Below, one piece after another: positions 9,899 through 19,168 of a stretch of 64,000 nucleotides of DNA. The DNA comes from Chloroflexota bacterium (GTDB lineage Bacteria > Chloroflexota > Anaerolineae > JAAEKA01), in assembly GCA_034717495.1 (NCBI GenBank), contig JAYELL010000100.1:1-64000 (forward strand), read 5' to 3'. The notes below the pieces were generated by a model. The model was not told where the DNA came from, did no database searches, and worked only from the letters and a program-made list of their open reading frames with translations. Position 1 is the stretch's first letter. The number at the start of each line of letters is the position of its first letter. The translations under genes and the position numbers were made by a program.

Positions 9899-9948
9899 AC
9901 ATCGATGTTTGGAATTGTTCAAATAAATGACCTGGGTCATATTTAATC
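9899..9948 (+). promoter_or_regulatory. Palindromes and possible promoter before the SF1 helicase
   Basis: The 102-base gap before the helicase holds two perfect palindromes, ACATCGATGT (9899-9908) and TGACCTGGGTCA (9928-9939). TTGTTC (9915-9920) and CATATT (9938-9943), 17 bases apart, could form a weak promoter straddling the second palindrome, so a repressor site is plausible. It is not a recognised LexA box. Confidence 0.35.
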
Positions 9949-9955
9949 TAAGATC

Positions 9956-12193
9956 ATGTTCAAACCTCGCGTAAAACAACAGGAAGTTCTCGACTACACC
10001 GGCGGAAAAATGGGCGTGGCCGCCGTGCCCGGTAGCGGCAAGACGGAAACGCTGGCTCGTCTGGCTGCCAAGATCATCACCAGTGGCTGGTTGGACAGCT
10101 ATCAGGAGGTGTTGGTTGTCACGCTGGTCAACTCGGCTGTCGACAACTTCTACCGCAGGGTGAGTGGCCTGGTAAAGCAGCGCGGTATGTTGCCCCATGT
10201 AGGGTACCGGGTCCGGACTCTTCACGGGCTCTCCCATGAAATCGTGCGGGAGCGCCCTGCTCTGCTCGGCCTTGATTCTGAATTTTCCATTCTTGATGAG
10301 CGGGTGGCTACAGAGATTCGACAGGATGCCGCGAAAGCGTGGCTGCGCAGCCATCCGGACGCCTTGGACGGCTATTTAAGCCTGGATGTTGACGAGAACA
10401 AGCGGGATTGGATCCGGCGTACTCCCTTGCCGGCACTTATCGATGAAACCGCCCTGGCCTTCATACGCCTTGCCAAGGATCGAGAGGTTTCGCCTGAGGA
10501 CCTGCGGGAGCGCCTTGATGACCTGGTGATACCACTGCCACTGGCTGAGATGGGCTGGGCCATTTATGCCGATTACCAGCGTGCCCTGGCCTATCGAGGC
10601 TCAGTTGACTTTGACGACCTGATTCGGTTGGCACTGAAAGCGCTTAATCTGGATGAGGGCATGTTGGCACGACTTCGGGACCGCTGGCCCTATGTGCTGG
10701 AGGATGAAGCACAGGACAGCAGCCGCTTGCAGGAGGAGATTCTCCGGCTTCTGGTTGGCGAGCAAGGCAACTGGGTGCGGGTAGGTGATCCCAATCAGGC
10801 CATCTATGAAACCTTTACCACCGCCAGCCCCGAGTATCTGCGCCGATTTCTGGCGGAACCGGGCGTCCAGTCCAAGGAGCTGCCAGACTCGGGACGTTCT
10901 GCCGGGAGCATCATCGATCTCGCCAACTATCTGGTTGACTGGACCAGGGAAAGCCACTCTGAACCTGCGGTACGCGATGCCCTGACCTTGCCCTACATTC
11001 TGCCGACCGCCCCGGGGGACTCCCAGCCCAATCCGCCAGACGCTCCGGGAGAGATTCACTTGATGGCGCGCAAGTACAGCCCGGCGGCGGAAATCAAAGC
11101 TGTGGCGGATTCCCTGGCCCGTTGGGTACCCGAGCACGCCGCTGAAACGGTAGCGGTGCTTGTTCCCCGAAACACCCGAGGCTTCGAACTGGTCGACCTG
11201 CTTCGGCAGCGGGGAATCGAGGTCGTCGACAGCCTGTTGCGCAGCACCGCCTCTACCCGGGAGGCGGCCGGTTCCCTGTCACACCTGTTGCGCTATCTGG
11301 CTGAGCCAGTATCCTCGGTTAAACTGGCTACCGCATTTAAGGTTTGGCGGCGGGATGACAAAGAAGATCAAGAAGCATGGGCCCATGTCAATGAGACCGC
11401 CCGGATACTGCGAAAGTGTCCGAGGGTCGAGGACTATCTCTGGCCGCGGGCGGGCCGGGACTGGCTGGCCAGCCTTGATCTGGATGGCGACCGGCACGAT
11501 CAACTGCTTGTTTTCAGAGAGTTGGTCCAGCGCTGGCAAGGCTTGATCCTGCTGCCGGTCGATCAGGTGATTCTTTCCCTGGCCCAGGACCTCTTTAGCG
11601 AACAGACCGATCTGGCCATTGCCCACAAGCTGGCCCTCCTCCTGCGCCAGGCCAGCATGGACCATCCCGAGTGGCGGCTTCCTGAATTGGCAGAGGAATT
11701 GGCAGTCATTGCCCGCAACGAACGCCGGTTTATCGGTTTTAGCGACGATGATATAGGCTTCGATCCCGACCGGCACAAGGGAAAGGTCGTGGTGTCGACC
11801 ATGCACAAGGCCAAAGGGCTGGAGTGGGACCGGGTCTATCTGATGTCGGTAAATAGCTACGATTTCCCGTCGGCGCAGCCCTACGATCAATATATCGCCG
11901 AAAAGTGGTTCGTTCGCGACCAGCTGAATCTGAGCGCGGAAGCCCTTGCCCAGCTGAATATGCTCACCGCCAACGGTGATACACGCGTCTATCGTGAGGG
12001 CTCGGCGACCCAGGATGCCCGGCTTGAATATGTCCGCGAACGCTTGCGTTTGTTCTATGTGGGCGTCACCAGGGCCAAAAGATCCCTGATAATCACCTGG
12101 AATTCGGGGCGAAAGGGTGATTTAACCCAGGCCTTGCCCTTCGTTGCGCTGCAAACACATTGGGAGGACCAGCTTCGTGACTCTGCCTCATGA
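9956..12193 (+). CDS. UvrD/AddA-like superfamily I DNA helicase
   Basis: This 745-residue protein carries a full set of SF1A helicase motifs: Walker A VPGSGKT (24-30), motif II EDEAQDSS (about 248-255), motif III VGDPNQAIY (about 275-283), motif V STMHKAKGLEWD (about 613-624), and motif VI RLFYVGVTRAKRSL (about 695-708). It should therefore be an ATP-driven 3'-5' translocase. Unlike AddA or RecB it has no C-terminal nuclease domain; that activity is encoded by the next gene, whose GTG start overlaps this stop by 17 bases. The first protein of the cluster lacks motor motifs, so this is the likely motor. An alternative is a free-standing UvrD-type repair helicase, but the neighbours favour a complex. 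Confidence 0.9.
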   Translation: MFKPRVKQQEVLDYTGGKMGVAAVPGSGKTETLARLAAKIITSGWLDSYQEVLVVTLVNSAVDNFYRRVSGLVKQRGMLPHVGYRVRTLHGLSHEIVRERPALLGLDSEFSILDERVATEIRQDAAKAWLRSHPDALDGYLSLDVDENKRDWIRRTPLPALIDETALAFIRLAKDREVSPEDLRERLDDLVIPLPLAEMGWAIYADYQRALAYRGSVDFDDLIRLALKALNLDEGMLARLRDRWPYVLEDEAQDSSRLQEEILRLLVGEQGNWVRVGDPNQAIYETFTTASPEYLRRFLAEPGVQSKELPDSGRSAGSIIDLANYLVDWTRESHSEPAVRDALTLPYILPTAPGDSQPNPPDAPGEIHLMARKYSPAAEIKAVADSLARWVPEHAAETVAVLVPRNTRGFELVDLLRQRGIEVVDSLLRSTASTREAAGSLSHLLRYLAEPVSSVKLATAFKVWRRDDKEDQEAWAHVNETARILRKCPRVEDYLWPRAGRDWLASLDLDGDRHDQLLVFRELVQRWQGLILLPVDQVILSLAQDLFSEQTDLAIAHKLALLLRQASMDHPEWRLPELAEELAVIARNERRFIGFSDDDIGFDPDRHKGKVVVSTMHKAKGLEWDRVYLMSVNSYDFPSAQPYDQYIAEKWFVRDQLNLSAEALAQLNMLTANGDTRVYREGSATQDARLEYVRERLRLFYVGVTRAKRSLIITWNSGRKGDLTQALPFVALQTHWEDQLRDSAS

Positions 12194-13052
12194 TTTCCAG
12201 TTCAACCAGGGCAATCTGCAGGATTTTGTAGATTGCCAGCGGCGATTTCAACTGCGACACCTGGAGCGATTGGCCTGGCCCGCCATGGAAGCCGAGCCTG
12301 CCAGGGACAATGAACGGCGTCTGCAGCAAGGTGCGCTCTTTCATCGCCTGGTCCACCAGTATTTCCTGGGCATATCTGCCGACCGATTATCGCGCATGGA
12401 TCTCGACGATGAGGTGGCCGCCTGGTGGGGTAATTTCCTGGCCCACGGTCCGGCTCTCTCCGGTGTACAGCATCCGGAGATAACGCTCTCGGCGCCTCTT
12501 GCCGATGCCGCTGGCGGCATCGGTTATGTCGAAGCTGCCGAGAGACATCTGATCGCAAAATATGACCTGGTTGTGCGGGCTGAAGATGGCCGGTTCTCTA
12601 TCTTCGATTGGAAAACCTCTCATCGACCTCCGTCCCGATCCTGGCTCCAGCAACGACTACAGTCCCGCGTCTATCCCTACCTGCTGGTGCGGGCAGGCGC
12701 CGCCCTTAACGAAGGGCAGCCGATTGCCCCCGATCAGATTGAAATGGTTTACTGGTTCGCAAAGAGACCGGACCATCCAGAGCGTTTCCGATACAGTCAG
12801 CAGAAATTCAACGAGGATCAGGCTTACATCCATCGTCTGGTGGAACAAATCGCTACTGCTAGCCTGAACGATCAGCCGTTCCCCCTTGTGGTTGGCGACA
12901 AAGCATGTCGCTTCTGTATCTACCGCTCCCATTGTGACCGGGGTCAGGTGGCGGCAGACCTGGCCGATTTCGATATGGATGATCCCGATGGCCCATCCGA
13001 CAGCCTCGATTTAAGTTTTGATTTCGAAAACATCGCCGAAATCGACTATTGA
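12177..13052 (+). CDS. RecB/AddB-like PD-(D/E)XK nuclease with Fe-S cysteines
   Basis: This 291-residue nuclease has the RecB-family core: D130 in KYDLV, D144-W-K146 in IFDWKTS, and Q162xxxY166 in QSRVYPYLL. C20 (DCQRRFQLRHL) near the N-terminus and C244-x2-C247-x5-C253 near the C-terminus reproduce the four-cysteine 4Fe-4S staple that closes the nuclease domain of AddB. The GTG at 12177 was chosen because GGGAGG (12162-12167) lies nine bases upstream; an ATG at 12144 has no such site. It overlaps the helicase gene by 17 bases and precedes recJ by 24. It looks like the detached nuclease domain of an AddB protein. Confidence 0.9.
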   Translation: MTLPHDFQFNQGNLQDFVDCQRRFQLRHLERLAWPAMEAEPARDNERRLQQGALFHRLVHQYFLGISADRLSRMDLDDEVAAWWGNFLAHGPALSGVQHPEITLSAPLADAAGGIGYVEAAERHLIAKYDLVVRAEDGRFSIFDWKTSHRPPSRSWLQQRLQSRVYPYLLVRAGAALNEGQPIAPDQIEMVYWFAKRPDHPERFRYSQQKFNEDQAYIHRLVEQIATASLNDQPFPLVVGDKACRFCIYRSHCDRGQVAADLADFDMDDPDGPSDSLDLSFDFENIAEIDY

Positions 13053-13076
13053 GTTTCCCAATGTCGCTTTTGCCCA

Positions 13077-15371
13077 ATGAAAACCTGGATTGAGCCCCAG
13101 TCAAGCCCCCTACCCGAAACATTGCCCGCCCTGACGGGCGGAAGTTTCCTGGTGGCGCAGATTCTGGCCCGACGGGGCTTCAGCGATCCCCATGCTGCCC
13201 GCGCTTTTATCGATCCCGGCTATTACGAACCGGCCCCTGCTGCCGACCTGCCAGATATGGATCGGGCAGTTGAGCGGTTGGAGCGGGCGCTGGCCAATCA
13301 GGAGAAGATCTGCGTCTGGGGCGATTTCGATGTGGATGGTCAGACGGCCACATCGTTATTGGTCTCTTTGCTCCGTAGCCTGGGTGCGGACCCTGCCTAT
13401 CATATCCCCCTTCGGTCGCAGGGACATGGCGTGCATACAGATCAACTGGCACAGCTGATCGATGAGGGCATAGATGTCCTGTTGACCTGCGACACTGGAG
13501 TGGCAGCCCACGACGCGATTGCCTATGCCAACCAGCATGGCGTCGATGTGGTGGTCACCGATCACCACGACCTGCCTCAGACACTGCCCGACGCCTACGC
13601 GATTGTCAACCCCAAACGCTTGTCGGCCGGACACCCGCTGGCCAGCCTTCCCGGCGTGGGAGTGGCCTACAAACTGGCTGAGGCGCTGTTGGATCGTTTT
13701 GGCCACCCTGGCGAGGCAGAACAATTTCTCGACCTGGTTGCTCTTGGGATCGTTGCCGATGTGGCGTTACAGGTGGATGACACCCGTTTCCTGCTTCAGC
13801 AAGGCTTAGAAAGCCTGCGAGGCACCCGGCGAATCGGCTTGCAGGTGCTGATGGAGAAAGCAGACCTCAACCCGGCAGGCCTCTCCGAGCAGCATATCGG
13901 CTTCGCGATCGGGCCACGCTTGAATGCACTGGGCCGGCTGGATGATGCCAATCTGGCAGTTGACTTTCTGCTCACGGAGGATCAAGGGAAAGCGACCCTG
14001 TTGGCCACGCGGTTGGAGGGTCTGAACGCGCGGCGTAAGTTCCTGACGGATCAGGTTTTCGAGGGCGCGCAGGCTCAAATCGAGCAGGATCCTGAATTAC
14101 TGGAACAGCCTGTGCTTGTGCTGGAAGATGCAGATTGGCCTGCCAGCATCATTGGTATCGTGGCCAGCCGCCTGGTGGAGCGCTACAATCGGCCAACCAT
14201 TCTGATTGCCAATCCGGAGGAGGAGCTGGCCCGCGGTTCGGCCCGTTCCATTAAAGGCTTCGACATCAGTCGGGCCATCGCCGGCCAGAGCGAGTTGCTT
14301 CACAGCTATGGGGGCCACCCCATGGCCGCGGGTATGTCTCTGGATCGCGGGAATATCGACGCGTTTCGGCGCCGCATCAACCAGAAGGCAACAGAGATTC
14401 TGGGTGACCAGCCGGTAGAAGCAACCTTGCAGATCGACGCTTACCTGCCTTTGGCTGACATTTCCCTGGAACTGGTGGACGATTTGGCCCACCTGGCTCC
14501 CTTTGGAGCAGGCAATCCCCCTGTCGTTTTGGCCTCCCGCGATCTCAGGTTGCTGTCGCAGGCGCCAATTGGCCGAAACAAGGAACATCTTCAGCTCACC
14601 GTGACAGATGATCAGGGAAACGTTCAGCGGGTACTCTGGTGGCAGGGTGCAGGGCGGCCCCAACCAGAGGGCGTGTTCGACCTTGCCTGTCTGGCCCGGT
14701 CGAACAGTTACCGGGGCCAGCGCCAACTTCAGATCGAGTGGCTCGACTTTCGACCGGTGGCAGCAGCTACCCTTGAGCCGCAACCGGTTTCGGATGTGAC
14801 GGTCATGGATCACCGCCACCACTCGCATCCCGAAGCCCTGCTACAGAAAATGAGCGAGGCTGGTTCATTTCAGGTCTGGGCCGAGGGTGAAGCGAGGAGA
14901 ATGATCGGGGGTACGGGTCGCTTCGAGCTGGTGCCGGGCAAGGACCTGGCCATCTGGACGATTCCACCGGGCCGGCAAGTGTTGCTGGATGTCCTGGAGC
15001 GTATTCAACCGGATAGTGTCGCCATCTTCGGAATCGACCCCGGTCTGGATGAACCGGTTGTTTTCCTCAAACGGCTGGCTGGTTTGGTACATCGCACTCT
15101 AAATGTCGAACATGGACAGGCCGATCTACCACGCATGGCGAGCGCCATGGCACATCGCATTGAGACGGTTCAGGTAGGGCTTGGCTGGTTAGAAGCCAGG
15201 GGTGATGTGCAAATCAAGCAGAAATCTCCTGAAGGCATGTTGCTCGAAAAGGGCGAAGGCCAGCCGAGCGAAGACGCCAAAAAAATCTACCATGAGTTAC
15301 AGGAGATTCTGGCGGAAGCAGCTGCCTACCGGGAATTCTTTGTCACAGCCAGAGCAGACAACTTGTTGTAG
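13077..15371 (+). CDS. recJ: RecJ single-stranded-DNA exonuclease
   Basis: RecJ degrades single-stranded DNA 5'-3' during recombination and repair. The DHH phosphoesterase motifs are present: GDFDVDGQTATSLL (about residues 81-94), LLTCDTGVAAH (about 138) and VVTDHHDLP (about 159-166). The DHHA1 motif SYGGHPMAAG lies near 410, followed by an OB-type region. At 764 residues it is about 180 longer than a minimal RecJ (about 560-580 in E. coli). The extra C-terminal part (about 590-764) resembles the long tails of some RecJ proteins, but I cannot assign it. The ribosome site is weak, so translation may be coupled to the nuclease gene 24 bases upstream. It would complement a 3'-5' helicase/nuclease in end resection. 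Confidence 0.93.
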   Translation: MKTWIEPQSSPLPETLPALTGGSFLVAQILARRGFSDPHAARAFIDPGYYEPAPAADLPDMDRAVERLERALANQEKICVWGDFDVDGQTATSLLVSLLRSLGADPAYHIPLRSQGHGVHTDQLAQLIDEGIDVLLTCDTGVAAHDAIAYANQHGVDVVVTDHHDLPQTLPDAYAIVNPKRLSAGHPLASLPGVGVAYKLAEALLDRFGHPGEAEQFLDLVALGIVADVALQVDDTRFLLQQGLESLRGTRRIGLQVLMEKADLNPAGLSEQHIGFAIGPRLNALGRLDDANLAVDFLLTEDQGKATLLATRLEGLNARRKFLTDQVFEGAQAQIEQDPELLEQPVLVLEDADWPASIIGIVASRLVERYNRPTILIANPEEELARGSARSIKGFDISRAIAGQSELLHSYGGHPMAAGMSLDRGNIDAFRRRINQKATEILGDQPVEATLQIDAYLPLADISLELVDDLAHLAPFGAGNPPVVLASRDLRLLSQAPIGRNKEHLQLTVTDDQGNVQRVLWWQGAGRPQPEGVFDLACLARSNSYRGQRQLQIEWLDFRPVAAATLEPQPVSDVTVMDHRHHSHPEALLQKMSEAGSFQVWAEGEARRMIGGTGRFELVPGKDLAIWTIPPGRQVLLDVLERIQPDSVAIFGIDPGLDEPVVFLKRLAGLVHRTLNVEHGQADLPRMASAMAHRIETVQVGLGWLEARGDVQIKQKSPEGMLLEKGEGQPSEDAKKIYHELQEILAEAAAYREFFVTARADNLL

Positions 15372-15464
15372 TGTAAACATAATAACCCGCATCGCTTGCT
15401 GCCTCCCGGTACGCCTGCTGGCGTGGCGTGGGTTCCGGCGCAGGTGTTAACAATTGACCATTAG

Positions 15465-16388
15465 CTAGTTGCCGGTCCAATCGGGTTGGGCATAGGTGGA
15501 ATCGTCGTCGACCAGCTGCCGGATCGTTCGGTCCTCGACGTTCATGATGTACAGCAGCTGTGAACCATCCCTGTCAGAGACGAAGACGATGTGTTTGCCA
15601 TCGGGCGACCAGGCCGGATCAATGTCGGAGGAACTGGTCTCAGTTATCTGGACCGCCTCTCCCCCATCTGGCTGGATGAGCCAGATGTCTTTTGAACCCT
15701 CGTTCTCCACCATCATGGCAATCTGATCCCCCTTGGGCGACCAGGCCGGAGTCCAGTGCCGGCCATCCACGCCTTCGCTCAGGACAGTTGGCGCTGCCGT
15801 CTCATCGGGCTCCTGAGCCAGGATTCGGGCCGCATCGCCGATATTCATGTAGGCCAGCTGTTCCCCATCGGGCGCCCATGTGGGATAAAGGGCCTGGTCT
15901 TCCGGATAACCGGTGAGTCGCTGCGGGTCACTGCCGTCCGGATTCATCAACCACAGCTCGAAACCTGCCTCGACTTGCTGCCGGCCACCCTGGCGCAGCA
16001 CCTCATAGCCCGCCGTCGAGGCAAAGGCGATCCTTGAGCCATCGGGGGACCATACAGGTGCCAGGCTGACGTAGGAGGGATCGGTGATAGCATGTTGATT
16101 GCTGCCATCTGCATCCATCACAAAGATCACAGGGGCGCCCTGTCGTTCAGACGCGAAGGCAATCCTGGTACCGTCGGGCGACCACGAGGGCACGCCGTCC
16201 CAGCCGGGGTCGTCGGTAAGTCGGGTCATGCCACTACCATCGATATTCATCACGTAGATATCGCTGTTGCCATCCTCTTCACGCTCGAAGACAAGCCGGC
16301 CTGACGGCTCCGACCTACCGGAAGTGCTGCAGCCGGTGAGAATGATGGCGGAAACCAGCACCAAAATGAAACCTATTTTCTGTACCAT
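15465..16388 (-). CDS. TolB-like beta-propeller lipoprotein
   Basis: This 307-residue protein begins with a lipoprotein signal ending in a lipobox, IILTGC (Cys about residue 20). The rest is five to six WD40-like/PD40 blades recognisable by repeats of PSWSPDGTRIAFASE, APVWSPDGSRIAFAS and DPAWSPDGKHIVFVSD. Such proteins resemble TolB and the propeller of DPP-IV enzymes; here there is no hydrolase domain. It is probably anchored on the outside of the membrane and binds a partner protein; the ligand is unknown. AAAGGA lies seven bases before the ATG. It converges on recJ, with only a short intergenic gap. Confidence 0.85.
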   Translation of the reverse strand: MVQKIGFILVLVSAIILTGCSTSGRSEPSGRLVFEREEDGNSDIYVMNIDGSGMTRLTDDPGWDGVPSWSPDGTRIAFASERQGAPVIFVMDADGSNQHAITDPSYVSLAPVWSPDGSRIAFASTAGYEVLRQGGRQQVEAGFELWLMNPDGSDPQRLTGYPEDQALYPTWAPDGEQLAYMNIGDAARILAQEPDETAAPTVLSEGVDGRHWTPAWSPKGDQIAMMVENEGSKDIWLIQPDGGEAVQITETSSSDIDPAWSPDGKHIVFVSDRDGSQLLYIMNVEDRTIRQLVDDDSTYAQPDWTGN

Positions 16389-16542
16389 GTGTTTTTCCTT
16401 TGATTGAGTTTCTCTGAGTATTGCACGAGGCCATGGGTTTTCTCTGTTAGCCCTGTTACATGGACCTCAGGTCGATTATACCTTACATTGGTCAAGTGCC
16501 AGAAGTGAAGACCCTGCTTGATTCCGGTGGTTGTCGGCCTTG

Positions 16543-16551
16543 TGTTATAAT
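16543..16551 (+). promoter_or_regulatory. Extended -10 promoter of obg
   Basis: TGTTATAAT (16543-16551) is a perfect extended -10 element (TG-N-TATAAT) with no good -35. Transcription would begin about seven bases later, at or next to the ATG at 16559. That implies a leaderless obg message and argues against the ATG at 16550, which lies inside the -10. Confidence 0.5.
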
Positions 16552-16558
16552 GCCCTCA

Positions 16559-17845
16559 ATGGGCAGAGAAACAGGTCTTTTTTTTGATCAGACAACGATC
16601 AATGTAAAAGCGGGCGACGGTGGCAATGGCATCGTCGCCTTTCGGCGCGAGAAATTTGTTCCCCGAGGAGGGCCTGCCGGTGGCAATGGGGGCAAGGGCG
16701 GCGACGTCATCCTGCACGCCGACAGCAGCCTGAATACCCTGCTGCCATTCAAGTACAAGGTTCACTTCCGGGCAGAGCGGGGTGGTCATGGTGGCGGAAG
16801 CAACAAGCAGGGGAAAAGAGGCAAGAATGAAGTTGTCCGCGTGCCGGCCGGTACTGCCGTGTTTCTCCGCGACAGCGATGACCAGATCGCCGACCTGGTG
16901 CAGGATGGCCAGGAGGTGATTGTAGCCCGTGGTGGACGTGGCGGGCGGGGAAATACTTCCTTCAAGAGTGCCACCAACCAGGCGCCTCGACTGGCGGAGA
17001 AGGGCGAACCGGGTGAAGAGCACTGGTTACGCCTGGAACTTAAGTTGATTGCCGATGTTGGAATCATAGGCGTGCCCAACGCGGGCAAGTCTACCCTCCT
17101 GTCTGTTGTCAGTCGTGCCAAACCAAAGATCGCCGATTATCCCTTTACCACCCTGGTACCCAACCTCGGCGTGGCGGTTGTGGACCACCGGGATTTCGTT
17201 CTGGCCGATATTCCCGGTTTGATCGAAGGTGCTCACGCCGGCAGCGGTCTGGGGCATCAATTCCTTCGCCATGTCGAGCGCACGCGCATGTTGATTCACA
17301 TGATCAACGGTCTTAGCCCTGATCCTCTTGGGGATTTTGAGGCAATCAATACCGAATTGCAGTTATTCAATCCCCTCATGGCGAGCAAACCCCAGATCGT
17401 TGTATTCAACAAGATGGATTTATCAGAGGTGCGTGAGTTGTGGCCGTTGGTCAAAGAGGAATTTGAGAACATGGGCGTTGTTAACCCGATGGCAATCTCT
17501 GCCGTAGCAGGTGAAAACGTTCAAATGCTGTTGCGCAGAACGCTGGCAATGCTCGATGAGCTTCCAGATGAGCAGCGCGCGCCCGTGGAAATAGCAGTTT
17601 ATCGTCCAGAGATAGATGAAAACATCTTCGAAATCGAAAAACTTGAGGACCATTGGCGAGTGAGGGGCAAACGCATCGAGCGGGCAGCCACCATGACCAA
17701 TTGGGATTACTATGAGGCTCAACTGCGTTTTCAGCGAATCCTGGAGGCCATGGGAGTCAGCGCTGCTCTGGAAGAAGCCGGTGTCGAGGACGGTAACACC
17801 GTAATGATCGGCGACACAGAGCTGGTCTGGGGAGATCAGGGCTGA
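16559..17845 (+). CDS. obg: Obg/CgtA ribosome-associated GTPase
   Basis: Obg is an essential GTPase of 50S ribosome assembly and stress control. This 428-residue protein has the glycine-rich Obg fold ([30 protein letters not shown]), then the GTPase domain with G1 GVPNAGKST (about 170), G3 [10 protein letters not shown] and G4 NKMD, and a C-terminal OCT domain ([20 protein letters not shown]). The start is uncertain: ATGs at 16550 and 16559 are in frame. I prefer 16559 because a TATAAT overlaps the first. nadD follows 32 bases downstream, a common bacterial pairing. Confidence 0.95.
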   Translation: MGRETGLFFDQTTINVKAGDGGNGIVAFRREKFVPRGGPAGGNGGKGGDVILHADSSLNTLLPFKYKVHFRAERGGHGGGSNKQGKRGKNEVVRVPAGTAVFLRDSDDQIADLVQDGQEVIVARGGRGGRGNTSFKSATNQAPRLAEKGEPGEEHWLRLELKLIADVGIIGVPNAGKSTLLSVVSRAKPKIADYPFTTLVPNLGVAVVDHRDFVLADIPGLIEGAHAGSGLGHQFLRHVERTRMLIHMINGLSPDPLGDFEAINTELQLFNPLMASKPQIVVFNKMDLSEVRELWPLVKEEFENMGVVNPMAISAVAGENVQMLLRRTLAMLDELPDEQRAPVEIAVYRPEIDENIFEIEKLEDHWRVRGKRIERAATMTNWDYYEAQLRFQRILEAMGVSAALEEAGVEDGNTVMIGDTELVWGDQG

Positions 17846-17877
17846 AATCAGTCTCGTCTTGCAAGGAAGGCAGTGCC

Positions 17878-18531
17878 ATGCGTTTGGGAATATTAGGTGG
17901 GACGTTCGATCCCATTCACCTCGGCCATCTGATACTGGCGGAAGAAGCCTGGTACCAGTTGGGTTTGGAGAAGGTTCTGTTGGTACCCGCAGGCGATCCG
18001 CCCCATAAGCGTGGCCGCCGGCTGTCGGCCGTTGACCATCGGGTGAATATGATCGAGCTGGCCATTGCTGACAATCCTCACTTCGAGCTGTCACGGGTCG
18101 ATGTCGATCGCCCTGGCCCGCATTTCACCGGGGATATGGTGCGATTGCATCTGGAGTTGTACGGCGCAGGCACCGATCTCTATTTTCTCATGGGCCTGGA
18201 TTCGCTGGCCGATCTTCCCAACTGGCATGAGCCCAAGAAGTTGGTAGAACTCTGCAACCTGGTGGCCCTCAGCAGGCCCGATACAGGCTTTGATTGGGAT
18301 GTCCTCGAGGACAAGTTGCCTGATGTGCGCTGGCGGGTGATTTTCCTGCCCATGCCGGAGCTTCAGATATCCAGCAAAATGCTGCAGCAACGGGTGCGCC
18401 AGGGCAGGCCCCTTCGCTACCAGGTGTTACCGCAGGTGGAGGCATATATCCACGAGCACTGCCTTTACCGCTGGGATTTCCAGGGCAATGACATTCCCGG
18501 CGCGGTGCTGGGCTCAGACGAAGGCGCATAA
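17878..18531 (+). CDS. nadD: Nicotinate-nucleotide adenylyltransferase
   Basis: NadD adenylates nicotinate mononucleotide in NAD synthesis. The 217-residue protein starts with the nucleotidyltransferase motif [12 protein letters not shown] (residues 7-18), has PPHK in the substrate loop, and ends with the [13 protein letters not shown] region. The last motif normally reads ISS-T/S-x-I-R, so K in place of T/S is a small deviation; the rest is standard. AAGGAAGG precedes the ATG. The position behind obg matches many genomes. Confidence 0.93.
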   Translation: MRLGILGGTFDPIHLGHLILAEEAWYQLGLEKVLLVPAGDPPHKRGRRLSAVDHRVNMIELAIADNPHFELSRVDVDRPGPHFTGDMVRLHLELYGAGTDLYFLMGLDSLADLPNWHEPKKLVELCNLVALSRPDTGFDWDVLEDKLPDVRWRVIFLPMPELQISSKMLQQRVRQGRPLRYQVLPQVEAYIHEHCLYRWDFQGNDIPGAVLGSDEGA

Positions 18532-18595
18532 CGGTGATCCCTGCTCCGCCTGGTTTGGCTGTGGACATAGACGAGAGTGGTTGAAGGAGAAGGCT

Positions 18596-19168
18596 ATGGC
18601 GTCCGATAACCCCTTCTTTACCCGCTCCGGTGATGAGGGCTATACAGGCATTCTCGGCCACGAGCGCGTTGCCAAATATGATCTTCAGCCTGAGGCCTGC
18701 GGCACGCTGGACGAGGTATCCGCTGTGCTTGGCGTGGCGCGGGCTGCCGCAAACAGCCAGCTTGACGTTGATATTATTGTTACAGTTCAACGGGATCTCT
18801 ACGACGCCATGGCCGATCTGGCAATGACGCCGGAGGCAGCGGCGAAAGCTGGATGCAGGCTTGAGCAGTCCCGGGTCAACTGGCTGGAAAGCATGATCGA
18901 AGAGCTTGGCAAAGAGGTTGAGCTTCCACCGGCATTTGTCGTGCCCGGTGATAGCTATGCAGGGGCTATGCTCGATGTAGCCCGAACGGTGACTCGACGG
19001 GCTGAACGCCTGGTGGCAAAGCTCTACCACCAGGCGCTGCTCTGTAACCCGGCTGTTCTGCAGTACCTCAACAGATTGTCATCACTCCTGTTTGTGGTGG
19101 CTCGATTTGAAGATATAGCTGCCGGGGTGACCCAGTTTACCCTGGCGAAACCGGAGGAAGACAGATGA
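18596..19168 (+). CDS. PduO-type ATP:cob(I)alamin adenosyltransferase
   Basis: This 190-residue protein belongs to the PduO/MMAB adenosyltransferase family, which makes adenosylcobalamin from cob(I)alamin and ATP. The N-terminal ATP loop is TRSGDEGYTGILG (residues 9-21; the family norm is TRTGDxGxT), and the C-terminal helices carry ARTVTRRAERLV and YLNRLSSLLFVVAR. The ATG at 18596 is preceded by AAGGAGAAGG. The stop overlaps the start of nfo by four bases. A B12-dependent enzyme is implied elsewhere in the genome, since none is in this window. Confidence 0.88.
   Translation: MASDNPFFTRSGDEGYTGILGHERVAKYDLQPEACGTLDEVSAVLGVARAAANSQLDVDIIVTVQRDLYDAMADLAMTPEAAAKAGCRLEQSRVNWLESMIEELGKEVELPPAFVVPGDSYAGAMLDVARTVTRRAERLVAKLYHQALLCNPAVLQYLNRLSSLLFVVARFEDIAAGVTQFTLAKPEEDR

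Noticed and set aside
16460-16549. N-terminal extension of Obg
   Set aside because: The extra 30 or so residues are not Obg-like and the promoter lies within this stretch.
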